Of a stretch of DNA of 64,000 nt, positions 42,722 through 51,971 are shown piece after piece. The position numbers and the translations under genes were made by a program. This stretch comes from Flavobacterium sp. LC2016-23 (GTDB lineage Bacteria > Bacteroidota > Bacteroidia > Flavobacteriales > Flavobacteriaceae): the NCBI RefSeq assembly GCF_009674775.1, contig NZ_WKKE01000022.1, positions 1 to 64,000 of the forward strand. Direction: 5' to 3'. The notes beneath the pieces were generated by a model. That model was not told where the DNA came from and did no database searches. It saw nothing but the letters and a program-made list of their open reading frames with translations. Position 1 is the stretch's first letter. Each line of letters begins with the position of its first letter.

Positions 42722-43579
42722 CTAATTATCCTTTACCAGATAGATTCCGTCTTCTTTAATTTCAATGAGTTTGTCTTTATACAAAGCACCTATTGCTTTT
42801 TTAAAGGTCTTTTTACTCATTTTAAGCACCGTTTTAATGTCTTCAGGGTGAGAACTGTCATTTAAACGTAAAAAACCGCGATTGGCTCTTAGTTCGTCCA
42901 GGATTTTCTCCGCATTTGGCTCAATACTCTCATATCCCTGCACCTGAAGCGCCACATCGATTTTATTATCAGGACGGATGTTTTTTATATAACCCGTCAT
43001 TCTGTCGCCTGTTCTTATAGCATCATCGTATACTTCGTCTTTGTAAAGCAGTCCTTTGTGTTTCTCATTGATAATAACATTAATTCCGATTTCGGTAATA
43101 TGCGAAACGATTAAATCAACTTCTTCTCCTTTTTCAACAGTTAAAGTATCATTGTTCAAAAACTGATTGGTTTTACTTGAAGCCACCAGACGATTGGTTT
43201 TTTCATCCATGTAAAGATAAACCAAATAGCGTTTTCCTTTTTCCATAGGACGTGCCTGTTCTTTAAACGGAACCAGAATGTCTTTTTCCATTCCCCAGTC
43301 CATAAAAGCACCCACCTGATTGATGTAGTTGACTCTTAATAAAGCAAATTCATTCAGTAATATATAAGGTTCCAGCGTTGTCGCAACAGGACGCTGTTCG
43401 TGGTCTAAATAAACAAAAACGATAAGCTCCTCGCCTATCTCAAATTCATTTGGAACGTATTTATTGGGTAATAAAATATCGTGAATTCCTTCAGGGTCTT
43501 TTTCAGGGTTTCCTAAAAATAAACCAACTTTGGTATCACGCAATATAGTAAGGGTGTTGTATTTTCCTATCTCAATCAT
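42722..43579 (-). CDS. S1-like RNA-binding protein, CvfB family
   Basis: 285 residues. Three or four consecutive S1-like OB folds (GLFLGNPEKD, INQVGAFMDWGMEKDILVPF, IGINVIINEKHKGLLYKDEV) and a C-terminal winged helix (MSKKTFKKAIGALYKDKLI) match CvfB/YitL. Known members bind RNA and affect gene expression or virulence in Gram-positives. In flavobacteria this gene often sits among the men genes, which is the case here. Role unproven. Confidence 0.9.
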   Translation of the reverse strand: MIEIGKYNTLTILRDTKVGLFLGNPEKDPEGIHDILLPNKYVPNEFEIGEELIVFVYLDHEQRPVATTLEPYILLNEFALLRVNYINQVGAFMDWGMEKDILVPFKEQARPMEKGKRYLVYLYMDEKTNRLVASSKTNQFLNNDTLTVEKGEEVDLIVSHITEIGINVIINEKHKGLLYKDEVYDDAIRTGDRMTGYIKNIRPDNKIDVALQVQGYESIEPNAEKILDELRANRGFLRLNDSSHPEDIKTVLKMSKKTFKKAIGALYKDKLIEIKEDGIYLVKDN

Positions 43580-43712
43580 ATTCTTAAAATTCTAAGCTGT
43601 TAAGCAGCTAAGTTTCCAGCTGCAAATGTACGAAGTTTGAAAATGGTAATCCTAAAAATGTTTCTAATTAAAAAAAGACACCGGCATCTTAGCGTAGTTT
43701 AGTCATTTTAAT

Positions 43713-43720
43713 TAAATTTG
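43713..43720 (+). promoter_or_regulatory. -7 promoter element of the M28 peptidase gene
   Basis: TAAATTTG matches TAnnTTTG, 25 bases before the start at 43746. No clear TTTG at the usual spacing upstream. Confidence 0.5.
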
Positions 43721-43745
43721 AGAACCCGTAATTAATCCAAAATCA

Positions 43746-45095
43746 ATGAATAAGACCCTTTTCTACACCATTTTTACTTTTTTGTTTTTTACTCATATTA
43801 CGACTTCGCAGGTTGCCGAAGATCCCGAAATAAAAAAAATGATCAGCGAAATCAAGGCCGAAAACCTGGAAGCTACGATCCATAAATTAGTTTCTTTTGG
43901 CACCAGACATACGCTTAGCGATACCAAAAGCAAAACCAAAGGCATTGGCGCCGCACAGCAATGGGTAAAATCCGAGTTTGACAGGTTTGCACTGGAATCT
44001 GACGGAAGATTAACTGCTGTAATTGATTATTTTGAAGTGAAAGCCGATGGAAAACGAATTATCAAAGACAGTCAGCTTGGCAATGTTATGGCGACTTTAA
44101 AAGGAACAGATCCGGGCGATAACCGTGTGCTGATCATAAGTGGACATCTCGACTCGAGAGTTTCCGACGTCATGAATGTAAAATCGAATGCTCCGGGCGC
44201 CAATGACGACGGATCCGGTGTTGCGGCTGTCATTGAATTGGCTAAAATAATGAGCAAGAGAGCATTTCCTGCCACCATAATTTTTGTAGCCGTGACCGGT
44301 GAAGAACAAGGTCTTTATGGAGCGCGTCATTTAGCAGAATTAGCCAAAGCATCCAACTGGAATATTGTGGCCATGCTGAACAATGATATGATTGGAAATA
44401 GTTTGTCCAGTGGTACTAATGTAAGAGACAATACGCAGATCCGGATTTTTAGCGAAACGATTCCGTTTTTAGAAACCGAAGAGGAAGCTAAGATGCGTAA
44501 AGCGACAAACCGTGATAACGACAGCCCTTCACGATTACTGGCACGTTATATTAAAACCGTTACGGAGCAATATGTGGACCAGCTGAAAGTTAAATTAGTG
44601 TACAGAAACGATCGTTTTTTGCGTGGCGGAGATCACACTCCGTTTAGCCAAAATGGATTTACAGCCGTTCGTTTTTGCGAAATGAATGAAAATTTCAACC
44701 ATCAGCATCAGGATTTAAGAACCGAAAATGGCATTCAATATGGTGATCTTCCCGAGTTTATGGATTTTGAATATCTGCGAAAAAACACTTGTGCAAACTT
44801 AGCCACTCTAGCCAATTTAGCCTGGTCGCCTAAAGCGCCTTTAAATGTAGGGATTGAAGTAAAACAGCTTTCCAATTCTTCTACATTAGCATGGACTGCC
44901 CCGGAAGGAAAAACACCATACGGTTACCAGATTCTGATGCGAGAGACTTCTTCTTCTCACTGGGAGAAAACTTTTTTTGTAAAGGAGACTAAAGCCGAAA
45001 TACCGTATTCTAAAGACAATGATTTCTTTGCGGTGCAGGCTGTAGATGCATTGGGTCATGCCAGTTTACCAGTATTTCCAGTACCTGTTAAGTAA
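43746..45095 (+). CDS. Secreted M28-family zinc aminopeptidase
   Basis: 449 residues. Signal MNKTLFYTIFTFLFFTHITTS. Zinc ligands are seen in SGHLDSR (near 131), ANDDGSG (near 156), GEEQGLYGARH and NNDMIG, with the last His in GGDHTPF, so both metals can be held. A C-terminal segment (about 365-449) resembles a fibronectin type III domain (STLAWTAPEGKTPYGYQIL). It probably removes N-terminal residues from peptides outside the cell for nutrition. Convergent with menD. Confidence 0.92.
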   Translation: MNKTLFYTIFTFLFFTHITTSQVAEDPEIKKMISEIKAENLEATIHKLVSFGTRHTLSDTKSKTKGIGAAQQWVKSEFDRFALESDGRLTAVIDYFEVKADGKRIIKDSQLGNVMATLKGTDPGDNRVLIISGHLDSRVSDVMNVKSNAPGANDDGSGVAAVIELAKIMSKRAFPATIIFVAVTGEEQGLYGARHLAELAKASNWNIVAMLNNDMIGNSLSSGTNVRDNTQIRIFSETIPFLETEEEAKMRKATNRDNDSPSRLLARYIKTVTEQYVDQLKVKLVYRNDRFLRGGDHTPFSQNGFTAVRFCEMNENFNHQHQDLRTENGIQYGDLPEFMDFEYLRKNTCANLATLANLAWSPKAPLNVGIEVKQLSNSSTLAWTAPEGKTPYGYQILMRETSSSHWEKTFFVKETKAEIPYSKDNDFFAVQAVDALGHASLPVFPVPVK

Positions 45096-45176
45096 GCTAT
45101 TACCGGCAATTCAAGAAGCATTTTACAGGGCAAAGGAACTAAATGTAAAAACATCGCATTCAATAGCTATTCAAAG

Positions 45177-45206
45177 AAAAAAAGCATCATATATGATGCT
45201 TTTTTT
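45177..45206. terminator. Bidirectional terminator between M28 and menD genes
   Basis: AAAAAGCATCAT / ATGATGCTTTTT, 12-base near-continuous palindrome with T runs both ways. Confidence 0.8.
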
Positions 45207-45213
45207 CTTACTA

Positions 45214-46875
45214 TTAAACTAACTCCTTAAAATATTGTTTTAAAATAACATCGTTTTCAAAAGTGGGCGTGAATACTTCCAGAATACACGGAGCATCATT
45301 TGCTACATAAAACGATTTTATGTTTTTGACTAAAGATTCCTCGTCAGTAGCCGTGAAGTAATTCAGCTGATACATTTTAGCCAGATGTTCCGCTGTTAAA
45401 TGATGTGAAGTTTCAAAATAAGTATTGAAAACCGGTTTCTCTTCGTGTCCCGGTAAAATCCTGAAAATCCCGCCCCCGCCATTATTAATTAAAATAATTT
45501 TGAAATTTTGAGGGATATAAGAATTCCATAAAGCATTACTGTCGTATAAAAAACTAATATCTCCGGTAATAAAGACGTTTTGTTTTCCGCTTCCTACTGC
45601 AGCGCCTATAGCTGTCGATGTGCTTCCGTCAATTCCGCTTGTTCCCCTGTTACAAAAAACTTCGATAGAAGGATCAATATGAATCAGTTGTGCATAACGA
45701 ATCGCTGAACTGTTGCTAATTTGCAGCTGACTGTTTTTAGGCAAAGCTTCAATTACTTTTTCGAAAACCTTAAAGTCAGAAAACGGAATTTTATCCAGGT
45801 ATTCTTTTCTTCTGATTTTTCTCAGATCGTAGATATTTTTTATGTTGGCAAAATAATCGCTCTCTGTAATTTCAGCTTTCGAAAATAAATCTTTAAAAAA
45901 GTCATTTGGCTGCATTACAAAATGATTTGATAACGCATTAAAGGTATCATAAGCCCTCAAAGTGTCAAGGTGCCAGTGGTATTTTGGTTTGTATTTTCGT
46001 AAAAATGCCTTGATGCGTTTTGAAACAATCATTCCGCCGAAAGTCACTAAAATTTCAGGTTGAAAATCTTTAAAATCAGCCTCTTCAAAAGGTGTAATTA
46101 AAGTATCGATACTATTAATAAAAGCAGGGTGATGCAGGTTTGAAGTGGTCTCTGTCAGCACCACTACAGACGGATCTTTGGCCAGCGCCTCTGTTACTTC
46201 ATCATTGATTGCATTGGCGTCATTTACACCAACCATGACTAATTTTCGTCTGGCTGCATTCCAGACAGAAACAATTTCGTCACTGTTTTCTATGGTTTTT
46301 GTTTGTAGTGCAGGTTCTGCATTTGTAATTTTTGATTTTACAGAAAGTGCTTCAACGGTTTCATACAAAGGCTCTTCAAAAGGCGCATTAATGTGTACAG
46401 GACCTTTTTTAAGGATAGCGGTTTCGATTGCCTTATTAATTTTCAGATCATTTTCAACAGAAGCTTCTTCGGTTAAATTAGCATTGAAAACCGAATGATT
46501 TTCATAAACATTCTGCTGACGAATCGTTTGCCCGTCTCCAATGTCGATTTTGTTTTGCGGACGGTCTGCAGAAATGATAACTAACGGAATCTGACTGTAA
46601 AATGCTTCTGCAACAGCCGGATAATAATTTAACAACGCAGATCCCGAAGTACAAACCACTGCTGTTGGCTGTTGGGTCTGCTGGGCAATGCCCAGGGCAA
46701 AAAAAGCAGCACAACGCTCATCGGCAATACTGTAACATTTAAAATTAGCATTTTGGGCAAACCCGATAGTTAAGGGTGCGTTTCTTGATCCGGGAGAAAT
46801 TATGATAGTGGTGATTCCTTTTGCTAAACAAATTTCGATGATGCTCTGAGCAAGCGGTATTTTGGGGTAAATCAT
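45214..46875 (-). CDS. menD: SEPHCHC synthase
   Basis: 553 residues. ThDP-dependent enzyme that adds 2-oxoglutarate to isochorismate. N-terminal PSRNAPLTIGFA-type block (SPGSRNAPLTIGFAQ), DERCAAFFALGIAQ, the MenD signature VVCTSGSALLNYYPAVAEA (with the ThDP glutamate in AEAFYS), and the C-terminal ThDP motif GDISFLYDSNALWNS, NNGGGGIFRIL. The isochorismate synthase (menF) usually beside it is not in this window. Divergent from the thioredoxin-like gene. Confidence 0.95.
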   Translation of the reverse strand: MIYPKIPLAQSIIEICLAKGITTIIISPGSRNAPLTIGFAQNANFKCYSIADERCAAFFALGIAQQTQQPTAVVCTSGSALLNYYPAVAEAFYSQIPLVIISADRPQNKIDIGDGQTIRQQNVYENHSVFNANLTEEASVENDLKINKAIETAILKKGPVHINAPFEEPLYETVEALSVKSKITNAEPALQTKTIENSDEIVSVWNAARRKLVMVGVNDANAINDEVTEALAKDPSVVVLTETTSNLHHPAFINSIDTLITPFEEADFKDFQPEILVTFGGMIVSKRIKAFLRKYKPKYHWHLDTLRAYDTFNALSNHFVMQPNDFFKDLFSKAEITESDYFANIKNIYDLRKIRRKEYLDKIPFSDFKVFEKVIEALPKNSQLQISNSSAIRYAQLIHIDPSIEVFCNRGTSGIDGSTSTAIGAAVGSGKQNVFITGDISFLYDSNALWNSYIPQNFKIILINNGGGGIFRILPGHEEKPVFNTYFETSHHLTAEHLAKMYQLNYFTATDEESLVKNIKSFYVANDAPCILEVFTPTFENDVILKQYFKELV

Positions 46876-46997
46876 TCTTATGACGTGTTATTATTCCAGA
46901 AAATCGAAAAACTTTCTAATACTACAAAGTTACAAACTTCGATGTTGATTTAACTTATAAATGGTGAGATATTAAGTCAATTTTTAGAAAAAGGGAA

Positions 46998-47005
46998 TAT
47001 CTTTG
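46998..47005 (+). promoter_or_regulatory. -7 promoter element of the thioredoxin-like gene
   Basis: TATCTTTG matches TAnnTTTG exactly, 34 bases before the start at 47040. Confidence 0.45.
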
Positions 47006-47039
47006 TAAAAGCTATTTTTTTGAATAAAATAAACTTCTA

Positions 47040-48215
47040 ATGCGTTTCATATACCTGTTTTTATTTTTCATTTCGGTACCAATCTTACACTCACAAAATC
47101 AGTTTGTTCCTGATGATATACCTTATAGAACGGGTTTAGAAACAGCCAAAGCTGCAAACAAACCGCTTTTTGTAATGCTGTATGCCGATTGGTGTCCGCA
47201 TTGCAATCAGATGAAAAAAGAGGTCTTTAGTGATCCTGCAGTAATGGATTTCCTTAAAAGAAATTATGTCTGCCTCTGGAAAGATATTGAAAAGGAAGAA
47301 GGAAAAATGCTCAAAGATAAATTCAATACCAAATCACTACCCACCTTTTTATTTTTAGATGCCACTGAAACATTGCTTTACGCGCTAAAAGGCGAAATGA
47401 AAACAGCAGCGTTTCTGACCGAAGTGAATTATGCTTTGAATCCGAAAATGCAGCTGCCGTATTTAGAAAAAGAGTTTCTGGCTGATCCATCCAATTCGAC
47501 AAAATTCTTTGCTTACCTGAATACTTTAAAGAAAGGAAAAGACAGAACCGATTTGTCTCCGGCCACGCACCTTTATCTGAACACACAGTCTGATACACAA
47601 TTGGTGAGCGAAACCAACTGGCGTGTGATTGCAAATGGGGTGACAGACATTAATTCGAGGGAATTTCAATATGTTTTAAAACATCAGAAAGAATTTGCTG
47701 CCGTAGCTTCGCAAAATCGTGTAGACCGCAAAGTCGAAAGTATCGTAAGCGAATTGCTTCGCCCTTTGGTCGATAATTTAGACACCGTGAATTATTATAA
47801 ACAAAGGGAAATTGCAAAATCGATCCGATTGCAGAAAACGGATTCCCTGGTTTTTAAGTTTGATCTGACTTTAGCCGAAAGAACCGAAAAATGGCAATTT
47901 TATAAAAAAGTAACGCTTGAAGATACTCAGAAACTGGTGTGGAATGATGCCAGTTTCCTAAAAGATATCGGACAAACCTATCTCAAACATATAACCGATA
48001 CCAATGCTTTGAAAATGGCTATTTTTTGGGTAAAACATTCTTTAGAATTGAATGATTCGTATGACGGAAATTTACTTTTAGCCCGGCTTTATAACAAAAT
48101 AAAAGACAAGAAATCCGCTTTAAAATATGCGCAACATGCAAAAGTAATCTGTACCGAAATGACCTGGAGTACTAATGATGTTGATGCTTTATTAGCGGAA
48201 TTACTGTCTAAATAA
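47040..48215 (+). CDS. Secreted thioredoxin-like protein with C-terminal repeat region
   Basis: 391 residues. Signal peptide MRFIYLFLFFISVPILHSQ. A thioredoxin fold follows with the redox pair CPHC (Cys52, Cys55) in YADWCPHCNQMKKEVF and cis-proline SLPTFLFLD. After residue 150 the rest is helical and repeat-like and ends in TPR-like SLELNDSYDGNLLLARLYNK. It is periplasmic, probably handling disulfides or metals. The CPHC pair gives a DsbA-like dipeptide. Confidence 0.88.
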   Translation: MRFIYLFLFFISVPILHSQNQFVPDDIPYRTGLETAKAANKPLFVMLYADWCPHCNQMKKEVFSDPAVMDFLKRNYVCLWKDIEKEEGKMLKDKFNTKSLPTFLFLDATETLLYALKGEMKTAAFLTEVNYALNPKMQLPYLEKEFLADPSNSTKFFAYLNTLKKGKDRTDLSPATHLYLNTQSDTQLVSETNWRVIANGVTDINSREFQYVLKHQKEFAAVASQNRVDRKVESIVSELLRPLVDNLDTVNYYKQREIAKSIRLQKTDSLVFKFDLTLAERTEKWQFYKKVTLEDTQKLVWNDASFLKDIGQTYLKHITDTNALKMAIFWVKHSLELNDSYDGNLLLARLYNKIKDKKSALKYAQHAKVICTEMTWSTNDVDALLAELLSK

Positions 48216-48239
48216 CATTAAGAAAAATCAAAAAAAATC

Positions 48240-48737
48240 ATGAACATCACGCTCAGACCCGCCACTACAAACGATTTGGAAAAAATTCTTGCTATCGTCA
48301 ATCATTCTATTCTGCATACAACCGCTAATTATAGTTATGATATTCAGACTCTTGAAGTGCAGACAAAATGGTTTGAAGATAAAAAAACTAAAAACTTACC
48401 TATTGTTGTTGCCGATTTAAACGGTGAAGTTGTTGGTTTTGGGAGTTACGGCACATTCAGGGAGAAGATCGGTTATCAATACACCGTGGAACACTCTGTT
48501 TATGTGGTAGATCATGTGATCGGAAAAGGAATTGGCTCTCAGTTACTGACAGAACTCATTCGTTTGGCAAAAGAACAGGGTTATCATGTCATGATAGGTG
48601 CTATCGATGCTGATAACGCAGGAAGTATTGCTTTTCATGAAAGATTTGGTTTTGTTTCCATAGGAACGATTCGGGAAGTGGGATACAAATTCGATCATTG
48701 GCTTGATTTGGTTTTTATGCAGTTGATTTTGGAGTAG
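48240..48737 (+). CDS. GNAT N-acetyltransferase, phosphinothricin-acetyltransferase-like
   Basis: 165 residues, 24 bases after the thioredoxin-like gene. The start MNITLRPATTNDLEKILAIV and the acetyl-CoA loop GKGIGSQLLTELI (about 95-107) followed by IGAIDADNAGSIAFHERFGF match the PAT/MnaT branch. Such enzymes acetylate methionine sulfone or related amino-acid analogues. Resistance to an antibiotic is not implied. A divergent repeat element follows. Confidence 0.88.
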   Translation: MNITLRPATTNDLEKILAIVNHSILHTTANYSYDIQTLEVQTKWFEDKKTKNLPIVVADLNGEVVGFGSYGTFREKIGYQYTVEHSVYVVDHVIGKGIGSQLLTELIRLAKEQGYHVMIGAIDADNAGSIAFHERFGFVSIGTIREVGYKFDHWLDLVFMQLILE

Positions 48738-48744
48738 TGTGTTG

Positions 48745-48860
48745 GTCCACGGATTAAGAGGATTCGCAAAAGTGACAACACAGATCTGCACAGATATCAG
48801 ATTACTAGAATTTTACCGCAAAGAACGCCACGATTTACACAAGGAACGCAAAGTAATAGG
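48745..48860. repeat. Decayed intergenic repeat (GGATT/CACAGAT type)
   Basis: CCACGGATTAAGAGGATT, CACAGATCTGCACAGAT and ACCGCAAAGAACGCCACG strings resemble the GCCACRRATT family seen at 33868 and 56620 but are no longer palindromic. Lower confidence; no coding potential. Confidence 0.45.
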
Positions 48861-48919
48861 CTTATTTGTTATCATTTCCGTAAATTGTTTAATAAACTGT
48901 TATGAATAACATTTGATAA

Positions 48920-48961
48920 AAAAATCCACAAACCTGTATTGCTGCAAGTTTGTGGATTTTT
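48920..48961. terminator. Terminator of the glutathione-peroxidase-like gene
   Basis: AAAAATCCACAAAC / GTTTGTGGATTTTT, 14-base stem with an AT- and CTG-containing loop and T tracts on both sides. Confidence 0.75.
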
Positions 48962-48980
48962 GGTTAAAATAGCACCGTTA

Positions 48981-49568
48981 TTAGCTTTTTATCCAATTGA
49001 TTACTTCAGGATCTGTAGGCAGCGTTCTTGGTTTAATTACTTTTACCAATTCTCCTTTTTCGTTGATCAGGTATTTTTGAAAATTCCATTCTACTTCAGA
49101 ATCCTGTAATCCATTTTTAGATTTTTGAGTCAGGAATTTATATACTTCACACATATCATCTCCTTTTACGGAAACTTTATCCATCATAGGGAAAGTCACC
49201 CCGTAATTTTGCTGGCAAAAAGCCCCGATTTCTTCATTTGTACCAGGTTCCTGTGAAGCGAAATTATTGGCAGGAAAACCAACAATTACAAAACCTTTGT
49301 CTTTATATTCTTTGTAAATCGCTTCCAGATCCTTGTATTGAGGTGTGAGACCACATTTTGAAGCCGTGTTTACAATCATTACTTTTTTGCCTTTTAAAGA
49401 AGCAAAATCAAAAGGATTTCCCGATAAATCTTCTACTTTAAATTGGTAAATAGTTTCTTTTGTCATAACCTTATCCGTTTTAGGAGTTTTTGTTTTATTG
49501 GTTTGTGCTTGATTTTGGCAGCTAAATAAAAATAGGACGCCATAAGCCAGAGATAATATTTTTTTCAT
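48981..49568 (-). CDS. Lipoprotein of the glutathione peroxidase family
   Basis: 195 residues. Lipobox FLFSC with Cys17 anchors it to a membrane. The peroxidase site is NTASKCGLTPQY with Cys72, Gln106 in FASQEPG and Trp161-Asn162 in VEWNFQKYL, the full catalytic tetrad of cysteine-type Gpx. Bacterial members usually use thioredoxin to reduce lipid or alkyl hydroperoxides, and the lipid anchor would place it in the periplasm or envelope. Single gene. Confidence 0.92.
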   Translation of the reverse strand: MKKILSLAYGVLFLFSCQNQAQTNKTKTPKTDKVMTKETIYQFKVEDLSGNPFDFASLKGKKVMIVNTASKCGLTPQYKDLEAIYKEYKDKGFVIVGFPANNFASQEPGTNEEIGAFCQQNYGVTFPMMDKVSVKGDDMCEVYKFLTQKSKNGLQDSEVEWNFQKYLINEKGELVKVIKPRTLPTDPEVINWIKS

Positions 49569-49663
49569 CGTTTTAATTTTTTTATAAAATTAGTTAAAAA
49601 GAGTTTTACAGTTGTTTTTCAGCAACCTTATTTTGTATTAAATATAAGTTAAATAAAAAAAAT

Positions 49664-49694
49664 GAAGCCTAACGTTAATCAGACGTTAGGCTTC
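49664..49694 (-). terminator. Terminator downstream of the decayed gene
   Basis: GAAGCCTAACGT / ACGTTAGGCTTC, 12-base perfect stem. The A-run at 49656-49662 gives a minus-strand U-tract. It probably ended the gene now broken at 49906-50204. Confidence 0.75.
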
Positions 49695-49905
49695 TCCCCA
49701 TACAAACAAATCAAACCATGAAATTTGAATTTTTTAAAGCTTTTTTGCTTTTTATCTTTTATAGTTCAGAATCTGCAATTTAATTTTTCCACAATTCCGG
49801 ACTATTTTGTCGTATTGACATTGCAGCAAACCTGAGTATTGTAAACCTGCTGACAAAATCATTTTTTTTTAATTGTTTTATTCTCTATAGTTGATTCCTC
49901 GGTTT

Positions 49906-50204
49906 TTATCGAAATTTTTCATCCTCGATTTCACTCGTCTGCAAATATTTTTTAGTATCGGTGTTTACAATAGTAAAAAATTCTAATTCGTTTGCAGGGG
50001 CAAAACTTTCAGCATCGGCATCATCTAAAGCAATATTTTCGATTGGAAGTCCGAGGGCATCAACTATTAGTTTTTACAAAGACTCAAATTCGTTCTTCCC
50101 TCCTTTGCTTTTATCTCTTTTAAACCATCTTTATTAAAATTTGCAAGTGCCAAAACACTGGTCAGGCCTACAATCAATATTTTTAAATTATTTATTTTAT
50201 ACAT
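49906..50204 (-). pseudogene. Frameshifted gene for a small secreted protein
   Basis: From ATG 50204 a frame reads MYKINNLKILIVGLTSVLAL, a signal-like start, then ANFNKDGLKEIKAKEGRT and stops at 50064. Shifting frame near 50090 restores EFESL, a stop, then KLIVDALGLPIENIALDDAD and ...FFTIVNTDTKKYLQTSEI to a stop at 49906. The join needs one indel and one stop removed, and both halves read as one protein of about 99 residues. Family unknown. The rest of 49569-49905 holds only a terminator and a 21-residue chance frame. Confidence 0.7.
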
Positions 50205-50556
50205 GACTTAATTATTTTACTGAGATTTACTTTACGATTTCTATCTTAAAAAATGCCTGTTTTACTAATTTCTTAACCTAACAGTTCACCCTGAAAATTT
50301 AATTTTAAAGGAATATTTGTTTTATTTGCTATTTAACTAAATATTTTATTTCATGTTATAATAGCATTTACGTAAGTGGTTTCCTTTTGGTTTTAAAAAA
50401 GTCAAAAAAAAGTTACTTTTTTTTAGAACTCCTTGTTTTACTAAGGTTTAGACTGTTAAAAAAAAATATCGTTTTCACGAAAAAATAAATTATCTTTATC
50501 TGAACTAATCAAAATAAAAAAATAAAAATTTAGTTTAAGCTTAAAAATCCCATTAT
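50205..50556. other. AT-rich gap upstream of the ECF sigma gene
   Basis: About 350 bases without a gene. A TATCTTTA near 50491-50498 may be the sigma gene's -7 element. I see no palindromic operator or RNA. Confidence 0.4.
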
Positions 50557-51087
50557 ATGAGTCAAGAAGAATTACTAGTTTTAATTTACAAAAAAGACGA
50601 AAGAGCTTTTACCCATTTGTATGATATGTATTCGAAAAGTTTGTTTTCGGTTATTAATGTTCTGATAAAAAACCGAGAAGAAGCTGAAGATGTTTTGCAG
50701 GAAGTTTTTGTCAAAATATGGAAAAATATAGATTCTTATAACGAAAGTAAAGGCCGATTTTATACCTGGATCCTTAATATAGCTAGGAATACATCAATTG
50801 ACAAGCTCAGATCCAAAAATTTTAATAACAGTCAAAAAAACCTTTCTTCAGATAATTTCGTAAATCTGTTAGATGACAGTAATAAGTTGACGAATAAAAT
50901 TGATACGATCGGTATTCAGGAATTTGTAAAAAAGCTGAAACCTAAATGTATTGAGATAATCGATTTATTATTTTTCAAAGGGTATACCCAACAAGAAGCT
51001 TCAGAAGAACTGGCAATGCCATTGGGGACTATCAAGACGCAAAACAGAAACTGTATTAACGATTTACGTAATTATTTAAAAATCTAA
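50557..51087 (+). CDS. ECF-type RNA polymerase sigma factor (SigK-like)
   Basis: 176 residues. Region 2: LYDMYSKSLFSVINVLI and DVLQEVFVKIWKNIDSY (binding to -10 DNA and core), then RFYTWILNIARNTSIDKLRS. Region 4: QQEASEELAMPLGTIKTQ, the -35 helix-turn-helix. The anti-sigma gene overlaps its stop by the TAATG arrangement, so the two are translationally coupled. It probably reports an envelope or oxidative signal, and its targets are unknown. Confidence 0.92.
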   Translation: MSQEELLVLIYKKDERAFTHLYDMYSKSLFSVINVLIKNREEAEDVLQEVFVKIWKNIDSYNESKGRFYTWILNIARNTSIDKLRSKNFNNSQKNLSSDNFVNLLDDSNKLTNKIDTIGIQEFVKKLKPKCIEIIDLLFFKGYTQQEASEELAMPLGTIKTQNRNCINDLRNYLKI

Positions 51088-51875
51088 TGGAAGCAAAAGA
51101 ATATATAGAATCAGGAATTCTGGAACTTTACGTTTACGGTTTATTAACCGAAGAAGAAAATCTGGAAGTAGCCGAAATGGCTAAAAACAATCCCGAAATA
51201 GATCAGGAAATCCTTTCGATTGAAAGGGCTATTGTGGCTCTGTCGTCAAGTTTCTCCCCATTCCATTCGGTTGCTAATTTCGAAAAGATCAAGGCACGCC
51301 TCGAGCTTAAGCATGGCAAAGTAATCGATATGAAGCCTGCTTCAAACTGGTCACAATATGTGGGCTGGGCAGCTGCAGTCGTATTGCTTTTAGGTCTTGG
51401 GTACCAAACTCTGGAACTGACCAAAACAAAAGACGCTATTGCAACCGTTGGTAACGAGAAAACTAAAATAGAAAGAGATTTTGCTTATCTGGAGCAGCAA
51501 AATAAACAAACTGAAAAAAGTCTGACTATTGTAAGAGATATTAAAAACACCGGAGTAACACTTGGTGGTCAGGCGGTTTCTCCAACCTCATTTGCAAAAG
51601 TATACTGGAACAAAGACACCAAAACGACTTATATTGATGCTGCAGGTTTACCAAAACCTCCAAAAGGAATGGTGTATCAGGTATGGGCTTTAAAATTAAG
51701 TCCGGTACTTACACCAACCAGCATTGGTTTGTTAAGTGATTTTGACTCCAACGATCAAAAAATATTTGCTGTAAGCCAAACCGTTTCAGCGGAAGCTTTT
51801 GGTATAACACTTGAGCCGGCCGGAGGAAGCCTTACACCTACTATGGAACAGCTATATACTTTAGGAAAAGTATAA
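51087..51875 (+). CDS. RskA-type anti-sigma factor
   Basis: 262 residues. N-terminal sigma-binding region (ILELYVYGLLTEEENLEVAE), a single membrane helix (about 91-107, YVGWAAAVVLLLGLGYQ), a coiled-coil segment, and the C-terminal RskA domain (YWNKDTKTTYIDAAGLPKP, VYQVWALKL). It lacks the HxxxCxxC zinc motif of ZAS-type anti-sigmas, as RskA members do. Coupled to the sigma gene by a one-base overlap. It holds the sigma at the membrane until released. Confidence 0.92.
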   Translation: MEAKEYIESGILELYVYGLLTEEENLEVAEMAKNNPEIDQEILSIERAIVALSSSFSPFHSVANFEKIKARLELKHGKVIDMKPASNWSQYVGWAAAVVLLLGLGYQTLELTKTKDAIATVGNEKTKIERDFAYLEQQNKQTEKSLTIVRDIKNTGVTLGGQAVSPTSFAKVYWNKDTKTTYIDAAGLPKPPKGMVYQVWALKLSPVLTPTSIGLLSDFDSNDQKIFAVSQTVSAEAFGITLEPAGGSLTPTMEQLYTLGKV

Positions 51876-51898
51876 TAACAGAGTCGTACTAATATTGA

Positions 51899-51936
51899 AA
51901 ACGCACATTAATTTATTTTGATGTGCGTTTTTTTTA
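51899..51936 (+). terminator. Terminator of the sigma/anti-sigma operon
   Basis: AAACGCACAT / ATGTGCGTTT around a 12-base loop, followed by a run of T. It covers an upstream ATG at 51918, supporting a later start for the DoxX gene. Confidence 0.85.
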
Positions 51937-51971
51937 TTATTTTTAAGTCAAAAACAATCAAAAGCCATCAC

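Noticed and set aside
49718..49783. 21-residue + strand frame starting MKFEFFKAFL
   Set aside because: No ribosome site, promoter or terminator of its own, and it is very short; not enough support.
49964..49977. Extra TTTAC-N4-GTAAA site far from the XRE gene
   Set aside because: It lies inside the decayed reading frame and has no neighbouring gene start, so it is probably chance.
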